Shown in pieces: positions 12,601-22,200 of a stretch of 64,000 nucleotides of DNA. The number at the start of each line of letters is the position of its first letter. The first letter of the stretch is position 1. Both the position numbers and the translations under genes were made by a program. Source of the DNA: Rhabdornis inornatus (lineage: Eukaryota > Chordata > Aves > Passeriformes > Rhabdornithidae); NCBI GenBank assembly GCA_013397075.1, contig VWZS01004362.1, forward strand, positions 140,768 through 204,767. Direction: 5' to 3'. The notes below the pieces were generated by a model that searched no databases, was not told the DNA's origin, and worked only from the letters and a program-made list of their open reading frames with translations.

Positions 12601-15069
12601 ATTCCATGATGAAACCAGCAATAAATGAGCTGCTTAAGCAACTAAAAAGTAGCTTTGATTTTTAAAATCACTGACTTCTCCTGACTGTGCTTTTGTCAGT
12701 ATATTTAAAATACGAGGATAATTTATTCCCAGGATGAAGTCAGAAGTGAGGCTGGGCTCTGAATCTTGACAGCACTTTACAATGAAGTTAACAGCAGCAG
12801 CTGTGTTAATGAATCAAATTTCAAGGAAACACTTAATCTGAATTTCCAAGTGTTTCATAGTTTGACCGTATTTATTTTCATTTCAGGATTTTCCTGGTTC
12901 TGAGGAAATTGCTTCAATGACAGCAGACAGGGAGGGTTTGTTTTACCCCAGTGAAATGGGAGAAATCCTTGTGTTGTAGTTGACATCCAGCTGGGGCTGC
13001 TTCATTAGAATTGGGCAGAGCAGAGCAGAGCAGACAGCCCAGGTGTGTGCTGTGAACACGGTGTGCGAGCTGCCATGCAGGAAATCTGGGACAGGAAAGC
13101 TGCTCAGGGAGGATTTTCCCCAAAACTGCTGAAGGGACCTGCCAGCTCCAACCTGTTTAGCTAAAATCCCCTTGGGGAAGGGTTCAGTGGCACTCAGGAT
13201 CACTCAGCACACTCCATGCTAAAGCATCCACCTTCTCCAGATCACTGTGTTTTACAAGGATTTATAATCTGAATTAACACCACCACCTGTCACATAAGAG
13301 TGTCTGCTCTAATATTCACACCTGCACATACAAGCACTTACAGACCCACTAATTCACAGTGTGCAACTGCTGTTTTTAATTTGAACCTTAACAAGTGGAA
13401 TCAGGGAACAAAATTAAGTTGCCAACAAACTTCAGATAATCCCTGAAGAGGAATTCTGAACTGTTCTCAGGATATTGTTGACTCCTTTGTCCATGTACTG
13501 GACTTTAGTAATGCCTCAAATTCTATTTATGGTGTTAAAGTAAGAAGCCCTAGAATATTCTAATCAAAGGTTTTATTAAATAATCCAGATGTTTGACCAG
13601 CATTCAGTAGGAACTGTATTGGCAAGTGCAATGGTAAGGAAAAGGCCCCTGATTGGCCGACACTGTTGCTAATTGCTAATTGCTAATGATGTGTGTGCTA
13701 ATGACTAACCCCCAGTGCCCTGCTGTGTGTGTCCCTCGGGCATGGCCAGAGAGGGGCTGCTGCTGCTGCTCCCATTAACCCACTAAAGCCTTGGAGAGCA
13801 GAATGTGAAGCTCTCAGCGTGTCCTGGCCACTCTCACCTTGTGCTGTATCCAGTGTCACTGTCCTGTGTCACCAACACTGCCTCCCCTGTCCCAGGGTGG
13901 CTGCTCCAGGGGCTTGGGCAGCTGCAAGTGTCCCTGCCCACGGCAGAGGGTGGGATGGGATGGGATTTAAGGTCCCTTCCTATTCTGGGATTCTGTGCCC
14001 TCAGTGCCAGGCCAGGCCAGGATGGGGTTGGAGCTGCTCTGAGCAGCTCCCAGGACACAGATCCCTGCAGCTGAGGGGCTCAGGAGCAGGGGGGCTGCAC
14101 CCAGGGGCTGCTGTCCCCTCCTCCAGGTCATTTAGCTCAGAAACCTTCAACTTGAGTTTTCTACAGGAACTTCTGGGTTAACCTCAGGATTTCATGCTTG
14201 AGTTATGAGTCCCAGTCTCTCTAGGATGCCTGTCTGCACCTCCTGTGCTTGAAAACAAGGCATTTATTTGGATTTTTTGTTGATTCAAGTGATCTAAATT
14301 ACTTCCTATGTGGAGCAGCTGCTGGACTGCAGTAAGGGGTGTCATGGCATATTGTAAATCAGCTTTCCAAAATCCTGATAAGATTTTCAGTTACCTTTTT
14401 TTTGAGCTGCTAGTTCTGATAATTCTAGCTGCCAGGGCAGACCAGAGATGCAGCATTTTGTGGTACTTTTTGGACACTTGGGCTTGAACAAAATTCTGTC
14501 AGAAGAGGCAAAGACCATGACATGCCCTGTTTACCCAGGAGAGAGGTTTAATGTGCACTTGGTGTAAATAACTTGTCAGACTCCTTTTGACACCATCCAC
14601 GTTCCTGTTGCTTCTCAAAGTCACAGGTGCTGTTCCCTGGTGGATGATTTAGGTGCCAGATTATTTTGCTGAGTGTTTTGACATGGAAGTCCAGAGTAGC
14701 TCTCCAGGGGCATTGAGGAATCAGATCCAAAGGGGGTTTTGTTGCTGTGTGCAGGGCTGGAGCAGGGTGTGTAGGAGGAGCACTGAGCTGTTCAGTTGTC
14801 CCAGCCCTTTGTGCCCACAGCTCTGCTCCAAGAGCCTCCGTTGATCTTTGCTTTCCCTTCCCTGTGTCAGGAAGTGCCCGGGAATTCCCGGGTGAATGAG
14901 TGAGCGGCTGCTAAACTCGCTGTTCCCTTTTTGTGCAGACTCCAATTCCAGTATTCCAGAACCACTTGCAAACCCTCCTCCAGAGCTTCCTGCAGAGCCA
15001 GCGGGCAGAGAGCTGCACAACCACGTCCTGCTGGACATCGACAACGACACGGAGAGCACGGCGCTGTGA
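358..15069 (+). CDS. ARHGAP17: ARHGAP17 (RICH1/nadrin), Rho GTPase-activating protein 17, 5'-partial
   Basis: Thirteen coding exons join in one frame: 358-426, 583-664, 2747-2874, 3236-3347, 3889-3970, 4383-4463, 5095-5208, 5560-5651, 5774-5930, 7160-7387, 9029-9180, 9822-10430 and 14939-15069. They total 2037 nt, or 678 codons plus TGA, and every intron is GT/AG. The human protein is about 881 residues, so the start and most of the N-terminal BAR domain lie before base 1. Family knowledge: a GAP for CDC42 and RAC1 acting at epithelial tight junctions and in membrane traffic. Seen here: BAR end, RhoGAP domain, proline-rich SH3-ligand region, and C terminus LLDIDNDTESTAL, which distinguishes ARHGAP17 from its paralogues ARHGAP44 and SH3BP1. 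It converges with SLC5A11, as in human 16p12. Confidence 0.96.
1654..1800 (-). mobile_element. CR1 LINE 3' tail
   Basis: Contains TTTGGGGTGGAAGGGACCCT and CCATCCAGTGCCACCCCTGC, then CCTGTCCAGCCTGGCCTGGG, the reverse complement of the avian CR1 3' end. Lies in an ARHGAP17 intron. Confidence 0.85.
2747..5651 (+). CDS. ARHGAP17: ARHGAP17 RhoGAP catalytic domain exons
   Basis: Exons 2747-2874, 3236-3347, 3889-3970, 4383-4463, 5095-5208 and 5560-5651 encode the RhoGAP fold. The catalytic arginine finger is the Arg of GLFRIAAGASKLKK, codon AGA at 3245-3247, the fourth codon after an acceptor. Also visible are LKSYLRELPEPLMTYSLY, the IKFLAKLAQNSDVNKMTPSN block and the IAIVLGPNLLW motif. All expected RhoGAP signature residues are present, so activity toward CDC42 and RAC1 is expected. 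The domain ends near HADWFFPG. Confidence 0.95.
5774..10430 (+). CDS. ARHGAP17: ARHGAP17 proline-rich SH3-ligand region exons
   Basis: Exons 5774-5930, 7160-7387, 9029-9180 and 9822-10430 encode a low-complexity Pro/Ser/Gln tail with many PxxP motifs, such as KKPAPAPPKP, SLSPIQAPNHPPPQPP and KPRNRPSVPPPP, the kind of sites bound by SH3 adaptors in this family. The 228-nt exon 7160-7387 is symmetric (phase 2 in and out), so it could be skipped without a frameshift. The 609-nt exon carries a CAGTCC hexamer run at about 10166-10198 that encodes alternating Ser-Gln. Confidence 0.92.
6668..6760 (-). mobile_element. CR1 fragment
   Basis: AGAATGATTGAGGTTGGAAA and GATTTCCAACCCCCAAATCA form a degraded, reverse-oriented CR1 end in an ARHGAP17 intron. 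Confidence 0.65.
7430..7532 (+). repeat. 57-bp duplication in an ARHGAP17 intron
   Basis: CAGCAAACTGGGCACCTCTG with the following CCCATGGGATGTGCCCTGG occurs twice with 57-bp spacing, beginning about 45 nt after the donor of exon 7160-7387. Confidence 0.85.
7591..7850 (+). repeat. 38-bp minisatellite in an ARHGAP17 intron
   Basis: Units start at 7629, 7667, 7705, 7743, 7781 and 7819, each with TAACATCCATGGTTCTGGGT followed by GTTCCAAAA/GTTGGTTTTA. A degenerate earlier copy begins near 7591. The period is constant at 38 bp. Confidence 0.95.
9500..9785 (-). mobile_element. CR1 LINE 3' tail next to an ARHGAP17 acceptor
   Basis: Begins GATCATAGAATTCCAAAATG and GTTGGGAGGGACCTTAAAAC and includes CATCCAGCCTGGCCTGGGAC. 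It runs to within about 40 nt of the acceptor for exon 9822-10430. Confidence 0.85.
11465..11890 (+). repeat. Composite minisatellite in the ARHGAP17 intron after exon 9822-10430
   Basis: Alternating blocks GGAACTGTGCTGTGCCAT and CATCCCTGTCCCCATCTCCC are arranged in higher-order units; five or more copies of each are visible. Confidence 0.9.
12485..12612 (+). mobile_element. CR1 LINE 3' tail
   Basis: GCCCAGAGAAGCTGCCCCCG, GGGAGTGTCCAAGGTCACGT and GGTGTCCCTGCTCATTATGG match the sense-strand CR1 3' end. ARHGAP17 intron. Confidence 0.8.
13885..14010 (+). mobile_element. CR1 fragment
   Basis: AAGTGTCCCTGCCCACGGCA and TTTAAGGTCCCTTCCTATTC, ending in GGGATTCTGTG, mark a sense-oriented CR1 end in the last ARHGAP17 intron. 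Confidence 0.75.
14939..15069 (+). CDS. ARHGAP17: ARHGAP17 terminal coding exon with PDZ-ligand C terminus
   Basis: The acceptor at 14937-14938 follows a T-rich tract. The exon encodes DSNSSIPEPLANPPPELPAE and ends LLDIDNDTESTAL before TGA at 15067-15069. The last four residues, STAL, fit a class I PDZ ligand (S/T-x-hydrophobic). The acidic end is nearly identical to the mammalian protein. It follows a 4.5-kb intron, the largest of this gene in the window. Confidence 0.93.
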
Positions 15070-15900
15070 GCGCCGCTTCCCCGGCCTCCTCTCCTGGGGG
15101 AAAACCCCAGACCTGACAGGGAACAGCTTCTTCTGGCAGCCTGGCACAGCTGGGCACAGCTGGGGCAGCTGGAGCCTCGTGGGGACACTCATCTCCAGCA
15201 CGGCTGAGCTTGGAGGAGACCTCTCCAAAAATCGAGCCCAAGCTCCGGTTTCGCCCTCAGAAGAAGTTGAATGATCTGGGTCTGGACAATGGTTTTCAAA
15301 CTCTTGGGTGGAAGGAAGGAATTCCTGCAGGAACTCGCCTGGGAAGCGTGGTCAGTGCTGATACAGGTGGTATTAGCAGAAATTCCAGCAGAATAAGAAG
15401 CAGAACATTAGTTATTTAAAGTGCATGTCTGTATTAGGGCAATAATCCTTCTCTCAGCACAGTTAGAGGTTCTTTGTAGTTCATAGCCCCTACCAGGAGC
15501 TGCCTCCCGAGGGCCATTCCCTCTTGGATTTGCTGCAGATTCCCCTCAAGCCATGAACCAAACCCCTGCCCCAGTGCTGGTGGTGACTGCTGGTTCTCAG
15601 TCACCCTGTGGAACTGTGGATGCATCCAGTGCCTTGAAGGACTGTCGTGCTGTAGGAGGAACTTCCTGTCTCTTTAATCATTTCATTGCTACTTAGGATC
15701 AGTACTTACCCTGATTTCATAGTTATTTGTATTAACCTGCTTTGTTCATGTGCAACTGGCAACTGTTTCACGAGGAAACCGTGGAAATGGGGTTTGTGCT
15801 TTTGTTGAAAACGGTTGAATTTTGAAAGAACTTTGAAACAGCTGTTTGGATTCAGCAGTTGAGTGAACATTTATAAAATTAAAGATTGTTTTTTGTCAAC
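15070..15900 (+). terminator. ARHGAP17: ARHGAP17 3' UTR with poly(A) signal
   Basis: After the stop there is about 830 nt of increasingly AT-rich sequence. ATTAAA at 15878-15883 is followed by a T/G-rich stretch (attgttttttgtc), as expected downstream of a cleavage site near 15900. Earlier hexamers are weaker. The exact cleavage site cannot be read from sequence alone. Confidence 0.6.
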
Positions 15901-17183
15901 TTAAGGCATCTCTATTCTAGTTTTGTTGCTTCCACTGGGTCCTGAAGGTCACAGTGATCCCCTGGACTGTGTAGCTTGGTTTTTCCTTGAGGACTTCAGT
16001 GGGAGCACTTTGTGACCTTCCTCTCACACCAGCCCTGTAACAAATCCTTGTAACTCGAAATTCAGTTTGATGAGCCACAGACTCCAGTCCTGTGACTGAT
16101 TTTGATGTTTATCCCCCAAACTGTGCAGTGCTTCTCTCCCCCAGGATTTCCAGCAGTGTTTCACATGCTCAGGAAGGATCCCCAAGTGCCAGTTCCCTTG
16201 CTGTGCTTTAACAAGAGTATTTTCTGGTTCTGTGGGCTGCTGCAGGTTTCCAGGTGCTCCTGCTGTCACTGCCTGCACACACAGCTCTGGGGGTGAGGTT
16301 TGCTGGGACCCTGCAGTGTTTAATGAGTTCTGGGGAGCCCAGCAGCCTGGGGAGGGGGAGCAGGGTCTGCAGGGAGCTCCAGGAGGAGCATCCTGAACAT
16401 GACACGGGGCCCAGAGGTGGTGGCAGCCCCCCTCCCATCCCCACAGACTCCAGGCAGGCAGGCAGGGACCAGCTCTCACTCTTTAATGTTTCTCTGCAGC
16501 TGCACGAAGCCCCAGGGCCAGTGGTGGTCCCCAGCCCAGGGTTCTCTGCTCCCACAACATCTGGGCACCTCTGCCCTGGCACACCTGCTGGGTTTGGGCT
16601 GGTTTAGGTCCTTCAGGTGCCCCTTGGCTGCAGTTTTGGGGCAGTTTCCACGCTGGCTGCTGGTGTTGGTAACTCAGGCAGAGCTCCCACACGGCCCCAT
16701 CAGCTCTCAGTGCACGGGGGAAGGAGCTGAACAGGCACAGAGGCACAGCAGAGCCCACAGAACATCCCCGGGCTCTGCTCCAGGCACTCGAGGTGTCACT
16801 CTTGTCCCCCAAGGCCAGAGGAGCTGAACCAAAGGGGATCCAAGTGGTTGTAGCTGGTTATAGAGGCATAAATAGGAAGAGAATCCAGGCTTCCTGAATT
16901 CCAGGCAGTGCTCTAAGGCCAAAGAGCAAAATTAAATATTTAAAATAACCAAACCAACCTTCCTCAGCTGGTTGGTGCCAGCTGGGGTCTGACAGTGCCA
17001 AGTGCTCAGCCCCAGGCACAGCCAGGCCCCCATTAGAAATAAGGAAAATATTATGTCTTTAAAATGTCTTAAATAAAGAAATAAAATTTAGAAAGCGTTA
17101 AGAATTACATTAACCTTCTGCTAATCATTAATATTTACACCAATTAGGATTAGTTGATGTTGTGTGGGCTGGCATGCCCCTGG
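15901..17183. other. Convergent 3' flank between ARHGAP17 and SLC5A11
   Basis: This stretch separates the ARHGAP17 poly(A) site from the SLC5A11 stop and must contain the SLC5A11 3' UTR. No AATAAA is visible on the minus strand. The nearest usable hexamer is ATTAAA at 16487-16482, which would give a 3' UTR of about 700 nt. I see no coding signal here. Confidence 0.45.
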
Positions 17184-19232
17184 CTATGCAAAGTAAGCCC
17201 AGAGGAAGACCCCAGCACACACACACAGGAGCAGGTTGATGTTCAGCACGTGTTTCACCAGGGGTTTCTCCTCCAGGGAAGCCACGGGCAGGGGCTCAGC
17301 TTTGGGCACGTTCTCAGCACCCTCCTGCCTGTGCTCCATCCCACAGAGCCACAGGAAGGTGCTCAGCAGCTTGGAGCTCCCCTTGGCCTCGGCTGCACCT
17401 GGAATGAGAGCAGGGAGAGGAGGAGGAGGAGGGAGGCAGAGACTGCCAGGGGTGCTCCTGGGCAGGGTTTGGTGCACAAACACACCCGTGGTCTCTGCAT
17501 GAACTCTGGGATCCCTTCGGGGCTGTAGGAGCAGCTCCATCCTCCCTGAGCTCAGGTTCTGCTCTTGCAGCATTTCAAACCACAGTAACGACAGACCAAA
17601 GCTAAAATCCACCATAGACCAAAGCTAAAATCCACCATAAACCAAAGCTAAAATCCACNNNNNNNNNNNNNNNNNNNNNNNNNNNNNNNNNNNNNNNNNN
17701 NNNNNNNNNNNNNNNNNNNNNNNNNNNNNNNNNNNNNNNNNNNNNNNNNNNNNNNNNNNNNNNNNNNNNNNNNNNNAAAGCTAAAATCCACCATAGACCA
17801 AAGCTAAAATCCACCATAGACCAAAGCTAAAATCCGCGACAGACCAAACCTAAAATCCACAATAAACCAACTTAAAATCCACAATAAACCAAACCTAAAA
17901 TCCACTATAGACCAAACCTAAAAGCCACGATAGACCAAACCTAAAATCCACGATAAACCAAACCTAAAAGCCACGATAAACCAAACCTACAAACGGAGCT
18001 GCAGCTGCTTGGTGCCCCTCAGCTTCCCCTGCTCTATTCCATTCCTGCCACACCCCCAAACTGGACTTTCCCGGTGCTGTGGGACACACATCATTTAATG
18101 CTCATGTCCAACAAGTGTGACACTTCCCAGCAGTGGGAGAGCTGCTCTGTAACTCATTAACTCCACTCATTAACTCCCACCAGCTTGTTACAGATCAAAG
18201 GAACACGCAGCAAAAGCTGCAGTGTTACATAAACAGGGCCTGAGCCTGGCTAGAGCAGGGGATGGAATCGTCTCTGCAGAATGCACAGGGAGCTCTGCAC
18301 AAGGCTGTGCCTGACACCGAGTACAAGCTTTAAAAAATGCTCATCCTCCTTCACTGATCTGCCAAGAACTCAGCCCAGGGCTCGGGCTTCTCCCTGCTGC
18401 TAGAGCTGCTCAGAAAACACTGCTGGAAAACAGAAAGGGAATTTCATCAACAGGATTGTGTTTGCCTCCACCCTCCCCTTTTCCAGCCAGTTCTGGCAGC
18501 AGGTGCCACAGCCAGTGGTCACAGGACAGTGGCCATGGCTCTGTGTCCATCCAGCTCCTTGGTTTCAAGCTTTTGTAATACCACTGAGAGCTGGAAAAGA
18601 AACTGAACTGCTGCCAGATAAAATATCAGGTAAAGCCTTTTTCCTCCTGGACAAGAAGAGATGGAGGTCAGACCTCACTGTGCTCTGCAGCTCTGATCTC
18701 TGCTCTCTGGGACAGGGACAGGAGCCAGGGCATGGCTGGAGCTGGCCCAGGGCAGGGTTAGGTTGAATTTTAGGAAAGGTTCTTCCCCCAGAGGGTGCTG
18801 GGCACTGCCCAGGCTCCCCAGGGAACGGGCACAGCCCCAAGGCTGCCCCAGCTCCAGGAGGGTTTGGACGCCAGGGATGCCCAGGGTGGGATTTTGGAGT
18901 GTCTGTGCAGGGCCAGGAGATGGATCAATAATCCCTGTGTGTCCCTCCCAACTCAGCATATTCTCTATTCTTTAACTCTACAATTCTTTCAGCACACCCT
19001 GAAGCTCCAGAACTACAGAAAAAGAAGTTTTAACATTCCTTGTCTTGCAGGAACACCAGGGGCTGTGGGGTGGGGGTCACCACTTACCTTTGGCATCATC
19101 AGGAGGGTTCTCAGCAGCAGGGCTGAGCTCGAGCTGCAGTGAATCCTTGGCAGTGGGGTCAGGGCTGGGGTTTGCTGCCAGCTCCTGCTTGGCCACAGGA
19201 TCCCCACGGGTGAACCAGGTGAGCCGGCTGAC
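17184..19232 (-). CDS. SLC5A11: SLC5A11 C-terminal exons and last membrane helix
   Basis: Exon 19088-19232 encodes VSRLTWFTRGDPVAKQELAA and a variable cytosolic loop. Exon 17184-17398 encodes STFLWLCGMEHRQEG, a short acidic loop, and the last helix INLLLCVCAGVFLWAYFA before TAG at 17186-17184. The loop differs strongly from mammals, but the flanks (LTWFTR, LWLCG, LEE-PLVK) hold. The intron between them contains a tandem array broken by an assembly gap. Confidence 0.92.
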
Positions 19233-22200
19233 CTGGGGGCAGGAAGAGAGCTGGTGAGGAAACTGCTGGCCCAGGGCTACCCCAGCCAAAATCCATCCTG
19301 CTGGCCCAGGGCTACCCCAGCCAAAATCCACTCTGCTGGCCCAGGGGCTACCCCAGCCAAAATCCACTCTGCTGGCCCAAGGGCTACCCCAGCCAAAATC
19401 CACTCTGCTGGCCCAAGGCTACCCCAGCCAAAATCCACTCTGCTGGCCCAAGGGCTCTGCTCTGGGGGATCTGTGGGTCTGGAACACAGCAGCTGCTTCT
19501 CCTCCACCCCAGCAGGACCCAGGGTGGGTCTGGAGTGAGGGACAGCTCAGTGTGGGACCCAACCTGGCACAGACTGGCAGCAGGTCAGGAAGGAGCAAAA
19601 AGAACAGAAATTGTGGCCAGGGAGGGCTGGCTGGAAGTGGGGGTGCTGAGGGAAGAGACAACAGGTGGGGAATAGAGGGGTTTTCCTTCATATATGTATA
19701 AAATATCATTATAGAGGGATGTTCTCCATGGCAGTGTGGATAGAGAGGGCTGAGCACCACATAAAACTGGAGAGATTCAGGTTGGAGATGAGGAAAAGCT
19801 GTTCTTTTCCTCAGAGAGAGAAAGGTGAGCTCTGGACTGATCACACTCCTCCAGGCCTCTCCCTTGCTGGCATCTCTGAGTTCAGGCTTTGAGTGCCTCA
19901 AAGCAAGAGGATGGGGAGCTGTGAGAGCTCTGAACCCCCCTGCCCCTCCTTTGTGCTCTCAGTGCCTTCCTGCAGCCTCAGCACCAGGACATCCACTGAA
20001 AATTGTCAAACTGGCACAAACCTGTTCAGAGGAGAGGTGCTCCCTGCACTGGCTGTCTCTTTTCTGAGAGGAAAAATGTTTCCTTGCTAAGTTAGTAAGA
20101 GAGTGGGTAAAGATGACCCAGAAGCTGGAATTTCTTGGAAAATAGAGGGGAAAAGGCTAATTTGTCACGGATGAGACACACACACTTGAACTTAACAACA
20201 GCTCTTGGTAGAATCTACTGCTGACCATTCTCCAGGGTGGGATTTATGGCCCCAAAGCAGAAACAGCAGCAAAGATGCTGGAGCAGAGGAGAAGTCGCTG
20301 CTACAGGTGTGACCATAAACCAAGAATGAACAGAGCCTTGCATCCCCAGCTCATTTCTGCCAGGGGATGCAGCGTGGGACATCCTGGAAAGCTTTTAGGG
20401 CAGAGGGAGCAGGGGGGTCATGTGGATATACTGCTAGAGGTTTAGGAAAATTACAGGTAGGAAGATAATTTTCAGCTTGGAGTTTTTCCTGGTTTTCTCA
20501 GCTCTGTTTTTAAGCTAATAACGTGTTTAGTTTTAGTAAGGAGTTTTTAGTAAGATAATAGTTTTATAAAAATAAAATAAAATTAATCCTGGTGCTAACC
20601 ATGGGACTCATCCTGAAGTACAGTCCCAGAAGCATTTCTCCAACTAGCCAATAAACTACTGTCTTAAGTCCACGAAAAACCCTATAAATACAGCTCACGT
20701 TCTCAATAAAATCGCTTCCTTTCCCCGAGGAAGTGTGTGTCACTCATGACTTTCCCTGGCTCAGTAACAGCAGGCTCACGCACCATTTGGGGGGCTGGGG
20801 GCTCGGTGGCCACGCTGACCACGAGCACGGTGAGGGTGGTGACGGCCCCCAGCACCATGGAGAAGTAGAGGTAGTGCATGTACTTGATCACACCTGGCCT
20901 GGGGTCGGGCTCTCCACACCGGGGCTCGGGGTAGATGAAATCCAGCACCAGCCTCACCACGCCCAGCAGCAGCCCCAGCAGCAGCCCCCAGAAGGCTCCC
21001 TGGAAAAGAAAGGGAATTGTGGTGTTGGAGCAGCCTCCAGGCAGAGCCCGGGGCTGCTCTCGGGGTCGGCACCTTCTCGTTGGCTCTCGTCCAGAAGCAG
21101 CCCAGGATGAACACCACGGCCACGGGAGGCTGCAGGTAGGAGCTGATGGACTGGATGTAGATGAAGAGCTGCCCACCCTGGCCAGCCTGCACCAGGGGGA
21201 TCCACAGGATGGACACCACGGTGAGCAGCAGCACAAACACCCTGCAGAGACAAGGGAGCCCTTCTGTGAGCTCAGGCTTGTGGCCATAGGCCCAGCAAAA
21301 CCTCTCGTGAGAGTTTTTCCAGTCCGAGCTTCTCAAGCTTAGCCAGAATTCTTTCCCAAAACCAGCCACTTTATCTGATGTAAACACAACAGAAGAATTA
21401 ATAACAAAAATAAACACCTGTTAAATACGTGTGAGAAGAGTAGGAAAGAGGTGTCACTTTCTCTAGACCAATCAACTGTGTTCTGTCTTTAGAGTTACAA
21501 AAAACTCTACTTAAGCAGTGTGTTTTAAAATAAACTCGTCTCTTTCCTACCATGAGAGGGACCATGTAACCGTGTCTTATTTCTGCTGCTCCCAAGGGTG
21601 AAATCCTTAACCTGACACCTACACAGGCTCTGCTTTTCCTGCTGCTCAGAGTGTCTGACCAAGGGTGTCCCACAGCCCTAAAGGCTCCCCTGCAGCCCTG
21701 CCCGAGCCTCTGCAGGGTGCTGGCAGCTCAGCAGCTGTGCCCAGATGTGTGCCTGGCACCTGGCTCTGATCCAGCCCCTCCCAGTTGTCCCCACCTGCCC
21801 ACGACCATCAGCTCCCACTCGGAGCAGCGGGGACGGAGGTGTTTCCAGAGGTCCATGGTGAAGATGGTGCTGGAGCTGTTGAAGATGGAGGTCAGGGAGG
21901 ACATGAGGGCTGCGATCATCACCGACATCATCAGGCCCCTGAGTCCTGAGGACAAGGACAGGCAGAGCCACCCTGAGGATCCCTCAGTGGCAGAGTGGTC
22001 CCGAGCTCTTCTGTGGGCTAGAACAGACTTAAAACTGGTTTAGGTCCAATTTTAAATGGCAGTGATAGCGTTTGTCCCACACAAACCCCACTAAATGACA
22101 GTTCCAGGCTCTTTTCCTCTCTGAACTTCCCTCTCCCAACTCCTGTGGCTGCCACGTGCCAGCCCCACCAGGGCCAGACCCCTCCCCAGGCTCTTACCTA

